Shown here: positions 1 through 6,388 of the stretch, piece by piece
Numbering within the stretch: the stretch's first letter is position 1
Layout: every line of letters starts with the position of its first letter
Source: Dehalococcoidia bacterium
Lineage (GTDB): Bacteria > Chloroflexota > Dehalococcoidia > SM23-28-2 > RBG-16-64-32
NCBI GenBank assembly: GCA_030690405.1
Contig: JAUYGU010000052.1
Coordinates: 1-9,683, forward strand
DNA length: 9,683 bases
Direction of reading: 5' to 3'
Notes under the pieces: generated by a model
Databases searched by the model: none
The model's input: the letters and a program-made list of their open reading frames with translations, nothing else
What the model was told of the DNA's origin: nothing
Made by a program: the position numbers and the translations under genes

Positions 1-672
1 ACGGTCGTGGTGCCGTTCGGGGCGGTCGAGCAGCACGGCCCCCACCTCCCGCTGGGGACCGACGCCATCTTCGGGGACGAGATCGGCCTGGCGGTGGCGG
101 AGCGGCTGGACGCCTTCCTGGCGCCCACGGTCCGCGTCGGCTTCTCACCCCACCACATGGCGTTCGCCGGGACGCTCACCGTGGACGAGGAGGCGTTCCA
201 GGCGGTGGCCGGACAGATCGTCCGGGCGCTGGCGGGGCACGGCTTCCGGCGGATCGTCCTCCTTCCCACGCACGGCGGCAACTTCCGCCCCCTGGGCGCC
301 GCCGTGTCCGGCCTGGCCCCGATGGATGGCATCAAGGTGATCACCTTCCCCGACGTGGGGATGCTGCTGAACGCGATCCTCCCCGTCGCGTCAGAGATGG
401 GGCTGACGCCCGCCGAGGGCGGCGTCCACGCCGGTGAGTGGGAGACGTCCATGATGCTGGCGCTGCACCCCGAGCTGGTACGGATGGAGAGGGCGGAGGA
501 AGGCTACGTGGGCGACCTGGCCACAGGCGTCCAGCGGTTCTTCAACGAGGGGGTACACGTACTGGCGGAGAACGGCATCTTCGGCGACCCGAGGCGGGCC
601 TCCGCCGAGGCGGGCCGGAAGTACATACAGAACATCGTGGACATCGTCGTGCGCACGGTGGAGGAGTCGTGA
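1..672 (+). CDS. Creatininase-family metal-dependent amidohydrolase, 5' partial
   Basis: The reading frame is open from the first base and enters the family core at once, so the true start lies upstream and only about 223 residues are visible (family members usually have about 240-260). Counting from the GTG at 7, the signatures are the N-terminal metal cluster VEQHGPHLPLGTD (E8, H10, D19), an H-G-G-N motif at 89-92 and HAGEWETS at 141-148. These match the binuclear metal-binding elements of the creatininase superfamily, which hydrolyses cyclic amides and related C-N bonds (creatininase, FAPy deformylase, MftE-like peptidases). The substrate cannot be read from the sequence. The third motif is T-H-G-G-N where many members have G-H-G-G-N. 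The stop codon overlaps the moeA start by four bases, so the two genes are co-translated, but no functional link to molybdopterin synthesis is established. No mycofactocin genes are visible, so MftE is not supported. Confidence 0.85.
   Translation, partial: TVVVPFGAVEQHGPHLPLGTDAIFGDEIGLAVAERLDAFLAPTVRVGFSPHHMAFAGTLTVDEEAFQAVAGQIVRALAGHGFRRIVLLPTHGGNFRPLGAAVSGLAPMDGIKVITFPDVGMLLNAILPVASEMGLTPAEGGVHAGEWETSMMLALHPELVRMERAEEGYVGDLATGVQRFFNEGVHVLAENGIFGDPRRASAEAGRKYIQNIVDIVVRTVEES
660..666 (+). promoter_or_regulatory. Ribosome binding site for moeA
   Basis: GGAGGAG lies inside the last codons of the creatininase-family gene, just upstream of the GTG at 669. It supports choosing this GTG, which also places the conserved MoeA N-terminus (ITVEEALERIL) at the start of the protein. 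The longer open frame that runs upstream from 438 is only a shadow of the preceding gene. Confidence 0.6.
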
Positions 673-1952
673 TCACGGTCGAAGAGGCGCTGGAGCGCAT
701 CCTCGGCTACGTCGAGGTGCTGGAGGCGGAGGAGAGGCCGTTGCTGGAGGCGCTGGGTCAGGTGCTGGCCGAGGACGTTACGTCAGGTTTCGACATCCCG
801 CCCCTGGACAACACGGCGATGGACGGGTACGCCGTCCGCGCCGCCGACACGGAGGGAGCCTCGCCGGACTCGCCGGTGACCCTGCGCGTCACCGGCCAGG
901 TAGCGGCGGGCTACGTCTTCGAGGGCGAGGTGAACGCCGGCGAGGCCGTCCGCATTATGACCGGGGCGCCGGTCCCGGCGGGGGCGGACGCCATCGTGCC
1001 GTTCGAGGAGACAGACGAGCCGTTCGACGCGGCGCCGGAGCGCACGCAGCGCGTCGAGGCGTCGGTGCGCGTGTTCAAGCAGGCGCTGCCGGGGGCGAAC
1101 ATCCGCCGCGCCGGCGAGGACGTTCGCGATGGCCAGACCGTCCTGGAGAAGGGCCGCGTCCTGCGCCCCTCGGAGGCCGGTGTGCTGGCGTCGCTCGGCC
1201 GCGCGACGGTCAGGGTGATCCGGTGCCCCGTCGTCGCCATCCTGTCCACCGGCGACGAGCTGGTGGAGCCCGGCCAGCCACGGCCTCCGGCCAAGATCTA
1301 CGACGCGAACGCCTGCAGCGTCGCCGGCCTGGTGAGCCGCTACGGCGGCGTGCCGCGCCTCCTCGGGATCGCCAAAGACACGGTGGAGGCGCTCACCGCC
1401 AAGATCCACGAGGGGCTGGACGCGGACATGCTGGTCACGTCGGCGGGGGTCTCACGCGGCGACTACGACGTCGTGAAGGAGGTGCTCGCCCGCGAAGGCG
1501 ACATCGACTTCTGGACGGTGGCGATGAAGCCGGGCAAGCCGCTCGCCTTCGGCTGCTTCCGGAAGGACGACCGCCGCGTGCCCCACATCGGGCTGCCGGG
1601 CAACCCGGTCAGCTCCATGGTGACTTTCGAGCTGTTTGGCCGCCCGGCGCTAATGAAGATGATGGGCAAGCCCGACTGGCGGAGGCCGCTGGTCAGGGCG
1701 ATCGCGGAGGAGCGGATCGTCAACCGCAACGATCCGCGGCGGTTCTACGCCCGCTGCATCGTGCGGGAGCGCGACGGCCGCTACTACGCCTCGCTCACCG
1801 GGCCGCAAAGTTCGGGGATGCTCACCTCGATGGTGCACGCGAACGCGCTGACTGTGATCCCAGCGGAGGTGGACGAGGTGCAGCCGGGCGAGGAGATAGA
1901 CGTGATCATGCTGGACTGGAGCCGGGGCGAGGAGTGGGGGACGAGCGCGTGA
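669..1952 (+). CDS. moeA: Molybdopterin molybdenumtransferase MoeA
   Basis: MoeA inserts molybdate into adenylylated molybdopterin, the last step of basic molybdenum cofactor synthesis in the cytoplasm. The protein has 427 residues, a normal length. Visible motifs are IPPLDNTAMDGYAV (43-56), the domain III stretch VRIMTGAPVPAGADAI (94-109), GANIRRAGEDV (142-152), the MPT-binding-fold start VAILSTGDEL (189-198), TSAGVSRGDYD (257-267, family form T-S-G-G-V-S), MKPGKP (286-291) and GLPGNPVSSM (308-317). The C-terminal beta-barrel domain IV (about 340-415) is complete. The start is GTG at 669, giving a GTGA overlap with the upstream stop and a good Shine-Dalgarno sequence. No other moa/mob/mog gene is in the window. 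The glycine-to-alanine change in the S-G-G motif is conservative and I do not read it as inactivating. Confidence 0.96.
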   Translation: MITVEEALERILGYVEVLEAEERPLLEALGQVLAEDVTSGFDIPPLDNTAMDGYAVRAADTEGASPDSPVTLRVTGQVAAGYVFEGEVNAGEAVRIMTGAPVPAGADAIVPFEETDEPFDAAPERTQRVEASVRVFKQALPGANIRRAGEDVRDGQTVLEKGRVLRPSEAGVLASLGRATVRVIRCPVVAILSTGDELVEPGQPRPPAKIYDANACSVAGLVSRYGGVPRLLGIAKDTVEALTAKIHEGLDADMLVTSAGVSRGDYDVVKEVLAREGDIDFWTVAMKPGKPLAFGCFRKDDRRVPHIGLPGNPVSSMVTFELFGRPALMKMMGKPDWRRPLVRAIAEERIVNRNDPRRFYARCIVRERDGRYYASLTGPQSSGMLTSMVHANALTVIPAEVDEVQPGEEIDVIMLDWSRGEEWGTSA

Positions 1953-1955
1953 GAT

Positions 1956-1963
1956 GGAGGGAG
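1956..1963 (+). promoter_or_regulatory. Ribosome binding site deciding the TTG start of the yggX-like gene
   Basis: GGAGGGAG sits just after the moeA stop and 7 bases before the TTG at 1971. The ATG at 1964 runs into a stop after five codons, and the in-frame GTG (1983) and ATG (1986) lie too far from this site. The TTG is therefore the best start. Confidence 0.55.
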
Positions 1964-1970
1964 ATGAGCG

Positions 1971-2210
1971 TTGGCGAATAAAGTGATGTGCGCCCGCTGC
2001 GAGCAGGAGCGCGAGGGGCTGGACCAGCCGCCAATGGGCGGAGCCGGCGGCCAGCGGATCATTGAAAGCGTTTGCGCGGCCTGCTGGCAGGAGTGGCGGG
2101 AGACGTCCGCGCAACTCATCAACCACCACGGCCTGGTCCTGGGGAACCCGGCCCACCGCCAGCAGCTGCGGCTGGCGATGTGGGAGTTCCTGAATTTGGA
2201 AGAGGGCTGA
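1971..2210 (+). CDS. YggX-like Fe(2+)-trafficking / oxidative damage protection protein, four-cysteine type
   Basis: This 79-residue protein follows the YggX layout almost column by column: an N-terminal cysteine region, EGLDQPP, GGQRI (family G-E-L-G-x-R-I), a W-x-x-W pair (WQEW, 39-42), QLINHHGL (family M-L-I-N-E) and a C-terminal helix ending WEFLNLEEG. YggX proteins are small cytosolic factors that protect iron-sulfur enzymes from oxidants and are proposed to move Fe(2+). Enterobacterial YggX has one conserved N-terminal cysteine. Here there are two pairs, C7-x-x-C10 and C35-x-x-C38, so a zinc-ribbon- or rubredoxin-like metal site is likely (inference). From memory, similar four-cysteine relatives occur in Acidobacteria and Chloroflexota. 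The start is TTG, supported by a strong ribosome binding site. The gene follows moeA by 18 bases and was probably co-transcribed with it. Confidence 0.78.
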   Translation: MANKVMCARCEQEREGLDQPPMGGAGGQRIIESVCAACWQEWRETSAQLINHHGLVLGNPAHRQQLRLAMWEFLNLEEG

Positions 2211-2216
2211 CGCGCC

Positions 2217-3068
2217 CTACGGCCAGTACATGTCGCGAAGAGCCTTCACGGCGGCGACGTACTGGATCGTGTCCTCGTAGATGATGCCGAGGCTGAGGGC
2301 GCCGTAGCCCTGGTAGTAGGCCGCCAGCGCCTGGTCCGTATCGCCCGTGACCTGCATGAGGATGCTCAGGTAGCGGGCGCCGGCCCTGATGTTGTCGTAG
2401 GCGCTGGTCTCGATGTTCAGGTCGTAGCCGAATATCTCATCCTCCAGCCAGTACCCCGTCGTGGGCTGGATCTGCATCACACCTACGGCCCCGGTGTCGC
2501 TGACCGCCGCCTGCTGCCAGCCGCTCTCCAGATAGGCAAGCGCCTTCACAAAGCCGGCGTCCAACCCCTCGGCGGCCGCGGCCGCGTCCAGGATCGCCTC
2601 CGTCTCCGGCGCCACCGGCGGCCCGATCGGGATCTCCGGCACCGGGATCATGAGGAGATCGCCTTCGACGATCAGGTGCGGGTCGCTGATGGCGTTGGCC
2701 CCCACAAGCGCCAGCATCGGCACGCCGAACCGGTCAGCGATTTCGCTCAGGGTGTCGCCCGCCTGAACGACGTAGCTGCCGCCGGCGCCAGATAATCCCG
2801 CGCCGCCGGGAGCGGGCACGGCGCCTCGTCCATCGGCGGCGCCCGGGACCACCAGCACCTGGCCGCTGAGGATAAGGTCCGGGTTCACGATGCCGTTCGC
2901 CTGCGCCAGCTCCTCCACGGTCATGCCATGCCGCGCCGCGATCTCGGACAGCGTCTCGCCCGCCGCGACCGTGTAGTCGTCGGCCTCGCTGTCCCCGGCC
3001 GCCCAGGGCGCGAGCAGAGCGACGAGCGCCAGCGCGACGGCCACCGTTATCAGTCTTGCTTGTGTCAT
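2217..3068 (-). CDS. Secreted lytic transglycosylase with two LysM domains
   Basis: The 283-residue product begins with a signal peptide (hydrophobic stretch about 6-20, probable cleavage after A-A-G near residue 25, no lipobox cysteine). Two LysM peptidoglycan-binding domains follow (about 32-75 and 99-142), separated by a Gly/Ala/Pro-rich linker, then a goose-lysozyme-like SLT catalytic domain (about 157-278). In that domain ALAYLESGW supplies the likely catalytic Glu181, GAVGVMQI (193-200) is the conserved G-x-x-G-x-M-Q-(I/V) motif, and NIRAGARYL (226-234) is the third motif. The usual A-Y-N-A-G is AYYQGYG here (250-256). It should cleave glycan strands outside the membrane. The open frame extends to 3233, but ATG 3068 has a strong AAGGAGG site, a proper signal peptide and a promoter-like element upstream, so I chose it. 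It converges on the yggX-like gene with 6 bases between stops. Confidence 0.9.
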   Translation of the reverse strand: MTQARLITVAVALALVALLAPWAAGDSEADDYTVAAGETLSEIAARHGMTVEELAQANGIVNPDLILSGQVLVVPGAADGRGAVPAPGGAGLSGAGGSYVVQAGDTLSEIADRFGVPMLALVGANAISDPHLIVEGDLLMIPVPEIPIGPPVAPETEAILDAAAAAEGLDAGFVKALAYLESGWQQAAVSDTGAVGVMQIQPTTGYWLEDEIFGYDLNIETSAYDNIRAGARYLSILMQVTGDTDQALAAYYQGYGALSLGIIYEDTIQYVAAVKALRDMYWP

Positions 3069-3072
3069 CGGG

Positions 3073-3080
3073 CCCTCCTT
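3073..3080 (-). promoter_or_regulatory. Strong ribosome binding site of the LysM transglycosylase gene
   Basis: Read on the minus strand this is AAGGAGGG, four bases before the ATG at 3068 (five from the AAGGAGG core). It decides the start in favour of the signal-peptide methionine over the earlier open-frame methionine at 3233, which lies inside the acylphosphatase gene. Confidence 0.7.
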
Positions 3081-3086
3081 CAGCGT

Positions 3087-3116
3087 ATTAGACGGTCGGA
3101 CGGACCCGATTGTTAA
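3087..3116 (-). promoter_or_regulatory. Putative sigma-70-type promoter for the LysM transglycosylase gene
   Basis: On the minus strand, TTAACA (3116-3111) and TCTAAT (3092-3087) are separated by 18 bases, each one mismatch from the -35 and -10 consensus. They lie in the only AT-richer patch of the 88-base gap between the acylphosphatase and transglycosylase genes. Transcription would start near 3080, leaving a very short leader of about a dozen bases that is nearly all Shine-Dalgarno sequence. The call rests on sequence match only. Confidence 0.4.
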
Positions 3117-3156
3117 GTCGATAAGCAGACAACTTGCCGCCGACGGCGCTGCACTC

Positions 3157-3453
3157 CTAGCGCGCGTAGCCCACACCGAAGCCGTCGTAGGCGCCGGTCG
3201 GCTCGCCCCAATCGGTCTCCACGGCGTCCACACGCGACAGCCGCGGCCCCTCGCGCAGGTACGCCAAGAGCTGCTCCAGCTCCGAGCGCGAACCCTCGGC
3301 TACGACCTCCAGCGAGCGGCCGTCCGGCAGGTTGCGCACGTAGCCGCTGACGGCGAGGAAGCGGGCGCGGTTGAGGACGAACTCGCGGAAGCCGACGCCC
3401 TGCACGCGCCCGCGTACGACGGCGCGGACGGCGGTGGGGATGTGTTCACTCAT
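3157..3453 (-). CDS. acyP: Acylphosphatase
   Basis: This 98-residue protein (family about 90-100) hydrolyses the carboxyl-phosphate bond of acylphosphates such as 1,3-bisphosphoglycerate or carbamoyl phosphate. The signature VRGRVQGVGFREFV (13-26) holds the phosphate-binding loop and catalytic Arg23, and GYVRNLPDG (37-45) carries the catalytic Asn41. The C-terminal part (SLEVVAEG, then a helix with LREGP) completes the ferredoxin-like fold; the usual terminal G-F-x-(I/V)-x-Y is GFGVGYAR. The ATG at 3453 is the only start that keeps the whole fold, yet no clear Shine-Dalgarno sequence precedes it. The gene may be leaderless or weakly translated. It lies between the palindrome cluster and the transglycosylase gene and reads the same way as both neighbouring minus-strand genes. 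Confidence 0.95.
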   Translation of the reverse strand: MSEHIPTAVRAVVRGRVQGVGFREFVLNRARFLAVSGYVRNLPDGRSLEVVAEGSRSELEQLLAYLREGPRLSRVDAVETDWGEPTGAYDGFGVGYAR

Positions 3454-3471
3454 AGAGCATCGAATCGGTGG

Positions 3472-3507
3472 GACAGCCTTCAGCCTGTCGTCAGCCTGAA
3501 GGCTGAC
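3472..3507. repeat. Two abutting 18-base palindromic units (REP-like or terminator-like)
   Basis: The first unit is GACAGCCTTCAGCCTGTC (3472-3489) and the second is GTCAGCCTGAAGGCTGAC (3490-3507). The second is a perfect 8-base stem around a GA centre. The first has a 5-base outer stem, GACAG/CTGTC. The reverse complement of the first matches the second at 15 of 18 positions, so the units are related and inverted. A longer alternative fold pairs 3474-3483 with 3496-3505 (10 base pairs, 12-base loop). The cluster lies in the 82-base gap after the aro operon and about 20 bases upstream of the acylphosphatase start. It has no T-run on either side, so a classic intrinsic terminator is not clear. 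A dispersed repeat or an RNA-processing hairpin is also possible. Confidence 0.6.
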
Positions 3508-3535
3508 CGGCCGGGGTATCCATCATGAACCCTCG

Positions 3536-5215
3536 CTACGTCAGCATCCCATCCAGCGCCTCCTCCACCACCGCCGACGGCACGTCGTCGCGGAGGACGG
3601 CGCGGCCTATCCCCTCCAGCAGCACCCAGCGGACGGCGCCCGCGCGCACCTTCTTGTCCAGCGCTATCGCCGAGATGATGGCCGAGCGGTCGATGTCATT
3701 CGCGCTGGCCGGCAGCCCGAACCGCGCCAGCAACTCCCGCTGGCGGTGCTCCTCCGCCGGCGAAAGCAGCCCCAGCCGGCGGCTGATCGCGGCGGCAACC
3801 GTCATTCCGATGGCGTCCGCCTCGCCGTGGCGGAAGCGGCCGTACGCCGTGGCCGCTTCGATGGCGTGGCCGACCGTGTGGCCGTAGTTGAGGATAGTGC
3901 GGCGGCCGGTCTCCTCACGCTCGACCTCGCTCACCACCGCCGCCTTGATGGCGACGCTACGCCGGACCGCCTCCGTCGTGGGCTCCGGCTCCAGGCGGAG
4001 CACCGCCTCGGCGTGCTCTTCGAAGAAGGCGAGCAGCTCCGCGTCCAGGATCAGGGCGTGCTTGATCGCCTCCGCCCAGCCGGAGAGCTCCCGCTGCGGC
4101 AGCGTGCGCAAGGTGGAGACGTCCGCCAGGACAAGCCGTGGCTGGTAGAAGGCGCCGATGGCGTTCTTGGAGCGCGGGTGGTTGACCGCCACCTTGCCGC
4201 CGACGGCGGCGTCCACCATCGCCAGGAGGCTCGTCGGCACCTGGACGAGAGGCAGACCGCGGGCGTAGGTCGCGGCGACGAAGCCCGCCAGGTCGGTGAC
4301 CATGCCGCCGCCCAGGGCGACGATCGTGTGCCCGCGCTCCGCCCGCCGCTCGATCAGCCAGTCGTAGACGGCGGCGGCGGTCTCCAGCGACTTGCTCGCC
4401 TCGCCCGGCGGCACGGTGTAAGAGGCGACGGGGATGCCGTCAGCCTCCAGCGCGGCCTGCGTCCGCATCCCGTAGCGGGCGAAGACGTCTTCGTCGCTGA
4501 TCAGGTAAGCCTGCGATGTCAGACCGGCCTCCCGCAGCCGGCGGCCGAGCGTAGGTAGGGCGTCCCACTCGACGAACACCGGGTACGAGGCGCTGGCTAC
4601 GCGCACGACGCAGGCGGCGCCGACCGGCGCCTCAGCGTCCGCCGCAGGCCCCGCCATCGCCTCCAGACGACCGGGGGCGGCCAGCGCCGCCGCCGAGCGC
4701 TCCTCCCAGGCGCGCACGACCTCAGCCGCCACCTCGTCCGGCGTCAGGCCGGCGGTGTGGACGGTGTGATCGGCGAGCGCATAGACGGGCTGGCGGGCGG
4801 CCTTCAGCTCGCGGATGCGCGAGAGCGGGTCGGGGCCGGCGAGGAGGGGTCGCTCCTCCGCCTCGCCTTCGCGGAGGCGCTGGAGAACGGTCTCCGGCCT
4901 CGCCTCCAGACAGACAACGAAGCCGCCGTCCGCAAGCAGGCGGCGGCTGTCCGGCCGCAGCGTCGCGCCGCCGCCGACGGCGACGACGGCCCGCCCGCGG
5001 GCGCAGGCCTGCCGGACGGCCTCCGCCTCCAGCTCTCGGAAGCGGGCCTCGCCGTCGCGGGCGAAGATGTCGGCGATGGGACGGCCGGCGGCATCCTCGA
5101 CGAGGGAGTCCGTATCGACCATCTCCCAGCCCAGGCGTTCCACGATGATGGGCGCGATGATGCTCTTGCCGGTGCCGGAGAAGCCGCTGAGGACGATGCG
5201 CTGGGGGCGGGTCAT
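3536..5215 (-). CDS. aroKB: Fused shikimate kinase / 3-dehydroquinate synthase
   Basis: One 559-residue polypeptide joins two shikimate-pathway enzymes that are not consecutive in the pathway. Residues 1-170 are shikimate kinase: Walker A GFSGTGKS (11-18), shikimate-binding D34/D36 in VDTDS, Arg60 in FRELE, VGGGA (80-84), lid motif RPLL (122-125) and RQPVY (141-145). Residues about 205-559 are NAD-dependent 3-dehydroquinate synthase: GGG (302-304) with MVTDLAGF, VPTSLLAMVDAAVGGK (326-341), metal ligands Glu382 (GWAEAIKH), His446 (NYGHTVGH) and His463 (RHGEA). An Ala/Pro/Glu-rich linker (about 171-204) joins them. Both halves keep their catalytic residues, so both should be active. The start is three bases after the aroC stop, preceded by a G-rich stretch. 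Comparable AroK-AroB fusions are known, for example in Thermotoga. The gene is the last of the operon. Confidence 0.95.
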   Translation of the reverse strand: MTRPQRIVLSGFSGTGKSIIAPIIVERLGWEMVDTDSLVEDAAGRPIADIFARDGEARFRELEAEAVRQACARGRAVVAVGGGATLRPDSRRLLADGGFVVCLEARPETVLQRLREGEAEERPLLAGPDPLSRIRELKAARQPVYALADHTVHTAGLTPDEVAAEVVRAWEERSAAALAAPGRLEAMAGPAADAEAPVGAACVVRVASASYPVFVEWDALPTLGRRLREAGLTSQAYLISDEDVFARYGMRTQAALEADGIPVASYTVPPGEASKSLETAAAVYDWLIERRAERGHTIVALGGGMVTDLAGFVAATYARGLPLVQVPTSLLAMVDAAVGGKVAVNHPRSKNAIGAFYQPRLVLADVSTLRTLPQRELSGWAEAIKHALILDAELLAFFEEHAEAVLRLEPEPTTEAVRRSVAIKAAVVSEVEREETGRRTILNYGHTVGHAIEAATAYGRFRHGEADAIGMTVAAAISRRLGLLSPAEEHRQRELLARFGLPASANDIDRSAIISAIALDKKVRAGAVRWVLLEGIGRAVLRDDVPSAVVEEALDGMLT

Positions 5216-5218
5216 GGC

Positions 5219-6388
5219 CTACGCCCCCCGCGGGCCTATCGTCTTCTGGTACGCCTCGAAGTTGCGGCGGGTCTCCTCCAGGCGGTCGCCGCCGAACTTC
5301 TCGAGCAGCGCCTGCGCCAGGACGATGGCGACCATCGCCTCGCCGACGACGCCGGCGGCGGGGACGGTGCACACGTCCGAGCGCTCGTAGTGCGCGCGGA
5401 TCTCCTCGCCGGTGATGAGATCGACGGAGGGCAGCGGCTTGGAGAGCGTGGAGATCGGCTTGAGCGCGCCGCGCACGACCACCGGCTCGCCGTTGGTGAT
5501 GCCGCCCTCCAGGCCGCCGGCGCGGTTGGTGGCACGGCGCCAGGGGCGGCCGTCCCACTTCTCCGGCGGCAGGATGACGTCGTGGGCCAGGGAGCCTGGC
5601 GTCGAGGTGAGGGCGAACCCGCCGCCGATCTCGACCCCCTTGACGGCGTGGATGCTCATCACCGCCTGCGCCAGCAGCCCGTCCAGCTTGCGGTCCCACA
5701 TCACGTGCGAGCCGAGGCCGATGGGGACGCCGGTGGCGCACATCTCAAACGTGCCGCCCAGCGTGTCGCCGGCCTCGCGGGCGGCGTCGATGGCGCGCAC
5801 CATGCGCGCCGACGCCTCCGCGTCGGCGCAGCGCACGGGCGACTCCTCGACGGCGGCCCAGTCCGGCTCGCCGTCGATGGCGGCGCGGACGTCGCCGATG
5901 GAGACGGTGTGGGAGTGGACGGCGACGCCGAACTCCTCCAGCAGGCGGCGGCAGACGGCGCCGGCGGCGACACGGGCCGCGGTCTCGCGGGCGGAGGCGC
6001 GCTCCAGCACGTCGCGGACGTCGTCGAAGCCGTACTTCATCGTCCCGGCGAGGTCGGCGTGGCCGGGGCGCAGGCGGGTGACGCGCTTCACGTCGCCCTC
6101 GAACGGCTCGACCTGCATCACCTCCTGCCAGTCCTCCCAGACGCGGTTGGCGATGAGGAGCGACAGGGGACTGCCCAGGGTGCGGCCGTGGCGGACGCCG
6201 GACAGTATCTCCGCGTGGTCCTCTTCGATCTGCTGCCGCTTGGAGCGGCCGTAGCCGCCCTGGCGGCGCCGCAGGTCGGCCGCGATGTAATCCTCGGTCA
6301 GGGGCAGCCCGGCGGGGACGCCGTCCATGATGACGGTGAGCGCCCTGCCGTGCGACTCGCCGGCGGTGAGGAAGCGGAGCGCGCTCAT
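5219..6388 (-). CDS. aroC: Chorismate synthase
   Basis: AroC converts 5-enolpyruvylshikimate-3-phosphate to chorismate with reduced FMN, the last step of the common aromatic pathway. The product has 389 residues, typical of the bacterial family. Signatures are TAGESHGRAL (8-17, His13), RRQGGYGRSKRQ (41-52), the inserted hairpin EDHAEILSGVRHGRTLGSP (56-74), RPGHADLAGTMKYG (107-120), ASARETAARVAAGA (131-144), NRAGGLEGGITNGEP (288-302) and RSDVCTVPAAGVV (336-348). The ATG at 6388 gives the canonical N-terminus and overlaps the stop of the upstream gene (ATGA, 6385-6388). The much longer open frame extending to 7048 is non-coding in that part. No Shine-Dalgarno sequence is evident, so translation probably relies on reinitiation after the upstream gene. 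aroKB follows three bases later. Confidence 0.97.
   Translation of the reverse strand: MSALRFLTAGESHGRALTVIMDGVPAGLPLTEDYIAADLRRRQGGYGRSKRQQIEEDHAEILSGVRHGRTLGSPLSLLIANRVWEDWQEVMQVEPFEGDVKRVTRLRPGHADLAGTMKYGFDDVRDVLERASARETAARVAAGAVCRRLLEEFGVAVHSHTVSIGDVRAAIDGEPDWAAVEESPVRCADAEASARMVRAIDAAREAGDTLGGTFEMCATGVPIGLGSHVMWDRKLDGLLAQAVMSIHAVKGVEIGGGFALTSTPGSLAHDVILPPEKWDGRPWRRATNRAGGLEGGITNGEPVVVRGALKPISTLSKPLPSVDLITGEEIRAHYERSDVCTVPAAGVVGEAMVAIVLAQALLEKFGGDRLEETRRNFEAYQKTIGPRGA

Noticed and set aside
438..668. N-terminal extension of moeA from an ATG at 438
   Set aside because: The added residues are Arg/Gly-rich shadow of the creatininase-family gene, and the GTG at 669 has a ribosome binding site and gives the standard MoeA N-terminus.
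1223..1981. A 252-codon plus-strand frame overlapping the second half of moeA
   Set aside because: It is an Arg/Gly/Pro-rich frame-shifted reading of moeA, with no ribosome binding site or recognisable domain.
2203..2218. Bidirectional terminator hairpin over the two convergent stop codons
   Set aside because: The stem is only five base pairs with a six-base loop and no T-run on either side, so it is not supportable as a terminator.
3069..3233. Extension of the LysM transglycosylase to an upstream start at 3233
   Set aside because: It would place 55 Arg/Ser/Pro-rich residues before a perfect signal peptide and overlap the acylphosphatase gene; the AAGGAGG site favours ATG 3068.
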